A DNA stretch of 8,735 nt from Alphaproteobacteria bacterium. Its GTDB lineage: Bacteria; Pseudomonadota; Alphaproteobacteria; ATCC43930; CGMCC-115725. The notes under the pieces are model-generated. The model was not told the origin of the DNA. It made no database searches and worked only from the letters and a program-made list of their open reading frames with translations. The first letter of the stretch is position 1, and each line of letters begins with the position of its first letter. Made by a program: the position numbers and the translations under genes. The stretch is taken from assembly GCA_019241915.1 (NCBI GenBank), contig JAFAWI010000509.1, positions 1 to 8,735 of the forward strand, given 5' to 3'. Below, piece after piece: positions 7,593-8,735 of this stretch.

Positions 7593-8735
7593 CTACTCCT
7601 GCTCCGCGGCCGGCGTATCGGCGAACCAGCCGAGCTGCTCGCGCGCCGCCATGATCATCGCGTTGGCGGTGTCGAGCTCAAGAGCGATAGCGCCGTGCTC
7701 CGAGGCGGCGAGGATTTCGACCAGCTCGTCGCCGGCCAAATCGGCAAAGTCGTCGAGCGTCTTGACGCCTTTTTCGCCGAGCGTCACCAGCATTCCAGGG
7801 GTCAATCCTTCGATGGCCGCCAGCGCCTCGTCAACGCCGAGCCCGCGGTAGCGCGCCTCGAACTCCTGGTCGCGCCGTTCCAGCGCCGCGCGGGCGCGCG
7901 CCTGCAGTTCGTTCGCGATGTCGGTGTCGAAACCCTCGATCCCCGCAAGGTCCTCGGCGGCGACATAGGCCACCTCCTCGAGCGAGGTGAAGCCCTCGGT
8001 CACCAGCAGGTGCGCTATCACGTCGTCGATGTCGAGTGCGTCGATGAACAACTGGCTGCGCACGCGGAATTCCTCGGTGCGCCGCTCGCTTTCCTCGGCC
8101 TCCGTCAGGATGTCGATGTCCCAGCCGGTGAGCTGCGAGGCCAGCCGCACGTTCTGCCCGCGCCGGCCGATGGCGAGGCTCAGCTGGTCGTCGGGCACGA
8201 CGACCTCGATGCGCTTTTGCTCCTCGTCCATCACCACCTTGGTGACCTCCGCCGGGGCCAATCCGTTGACGACGAAGGTTGCCGGATCCTGCGACCACGG
8301 GATGATGTCGATCTTCTCGCCCTGCAATTCGCCGACCACCGCCTGGACGCGGCTGCCGCGCATGCCGACACAGGCGCCGACCGGGTCGATGCCGCTGTCG
8401 CGCGAGATGACGGCAATCTTGGCCCGGCTGCCGGGATCGCGCGCCACGGCGCGGATTTCTATGATGCCGTCGTAGATCTCCGGCACCTCCTGCGCGAACA
8501 GCTTGGCCATGTATTGCGGATGCGTCCGCGACAGGAAGATCTGCGGGCCGCGCGGCTCCTCGCGCACGTCGTAAATGTAGGCGCGCACCCGCTCGCCTTG
8601 GCGGAAGCTTTCGCGCGGCAGCAATTCGTCGCGCCGCAGCATCGCCTCGGCGCGGCCGAGGTCGACGACGACGTTGCCGAATTCGACCCGCTTGACGAGA
8701 CCGTTGACGATCTCGCCGACACGATCCTTGAACTC
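7593..8735 (-). CDS. nusA: Transcription termination/antitermination factor NusA (5' end beyond window)
   Basis: 380 C-terminal residues are visible; the frame is open to the right edge and roughly 120-135 N-terminal residues (the RNA-polymerase-binding domain) are missing. NusA binds elongating RNA polymerase and nascent RNA and modulates pausing, termination and antitermination. Seen, counting from the first visible residue: S1 domain (about 1-75, VGEIVNGLVKRVEFGNVVVD); KH1 (about 80-165) with GMRG (124-127); KH2 (about 170-212) with GRRG (190-193) inside LSLAIGRRGQNVRLASQLTG; then two helix-hairpin-helix-type acidic repeats, LLVTEGFTSLEEVAYV...IEGFD (about 230-285) and IEGLTPGMLVTLGEKGVKTLDDFADL (about 308-345), like the AR repeats of E. 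coli NusA. An ATG at 8642 is internal to the S1 domain, not the start. It is the most upstream visible gene of the operon; rimP is expected beyond the window. Confidence 0.97.
   Translation of the reverse strand, partial: EFKDRVGEIVNGLVKRVEFGNVVVDLGRAEAMLRRDELLPRESFRQGERVRAYIYDVREEPRGPQIFLSRTHPQYMAKLFAQEVPEIYDGIIEIRAVARDPGSRAKIAVISRDSGIDPVGACVGMRGSRVQAVVGELQGEKIDIIPWSQDPATFVVNGLAPAEVTKVVMDEEQKRIEVVVPDDQLSLAIGRRGQNVRLASQLTGWDIDILTEAEESERRTEEFRVRSQLFIDALDIDDVIAHLLVTEGFTSLEEVAYVAAEDLAGIEGFDTDIANELQARARAALERRDQEFEARYRGLGVDEALAAIEGLTPGMLVTLGEKGVKTLDDFADLAGDELVEILAASEHGAIALELDTANAMIMAAREQLGWFADTPAAEQE
7596..7600 (-). promoter_or_regulatory. Putative ribosome binding site of ylxR in the last codons of nusA
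   Basis: AGGAG is formed by the final nusA codons (CAG GAG) just before the nusA TAG. Eight nt separate it from ACG (7587-7585), the spacing expected for a start codon. It is the main evidence for placing the ylxR start there instead of at the GTG at 7527. Confidence 0.5.

Overview
The window is a high-GC stretch (most third codon positions are G or C) from an alphaproteobacterium. The evidence is the gene order, an IF-2 N-terminus of the alphaproteobacterial type (MTDVDQEQKRPSLTLRSGTL...), a YlxR protein fused to an L7Ae-like domain, and a PNPase beginning MFQVYRKELDWGG. I cannot name a genus; the protein style fits Rhodospirillales- or Rhizobiales-like lineages.

Every gene lies on the minus strand, so the window reads from right to left. 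In transcription order: nusA (5' end cut off by the window edge, 7593-8735), ylxR/DUF448 plus L7Ae-like domain (6916-7587), infB (4287-6923), rbfA (3747-4160), truB (2831-3757), rpsO (2559-2828), pnp (212-2353), and the first 36 codons of a glycerophosphodiester phosphodiesterase gene (1-108) running off the left edge. This is the classical nusA-infB operon joined to rpsO-pnp. It links transcription elongation (NusA), translation initiation (IF-2), 30S maturation (RbfA, S15), tRNA U55 modification (TruB) and RNA decay (PNPase). Junctions are tight: 5 nt between nusA and the proposed ylxR start, an 8-nt overlap ylxR/infB, an 11-nt overlap rbfA/truB and 2 nt truB/rpsO. Two wider gaps stand out: infB-rbfA (126 nt) and rpsO-pnp (205 nt). 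The second contains two GC-rich stem-loops and a good Shine-Dalgarno for pnp.

The least ordinary places are the non-coding edges. First, ylxR has no ATG/GTG/TTG upstream of its conserved RRCIVTGE motif; a well-placed AGGAG precedes an ACG codon instead. Second, a 73-bp imperfect inverted-repeat element of the dispersed intergenic type found in alphaproteobacteria (its spurious translation reads VVVPANAGTH...RRNDNEG) sits between pnp and the phosphodiesterase gene and ends 2 nt before the likely ATG of the latter. I see no mobile genes, CRISPR array, tRNA/rRNA or undescribed multi-gene system; the coding content is conserved housekeeping.
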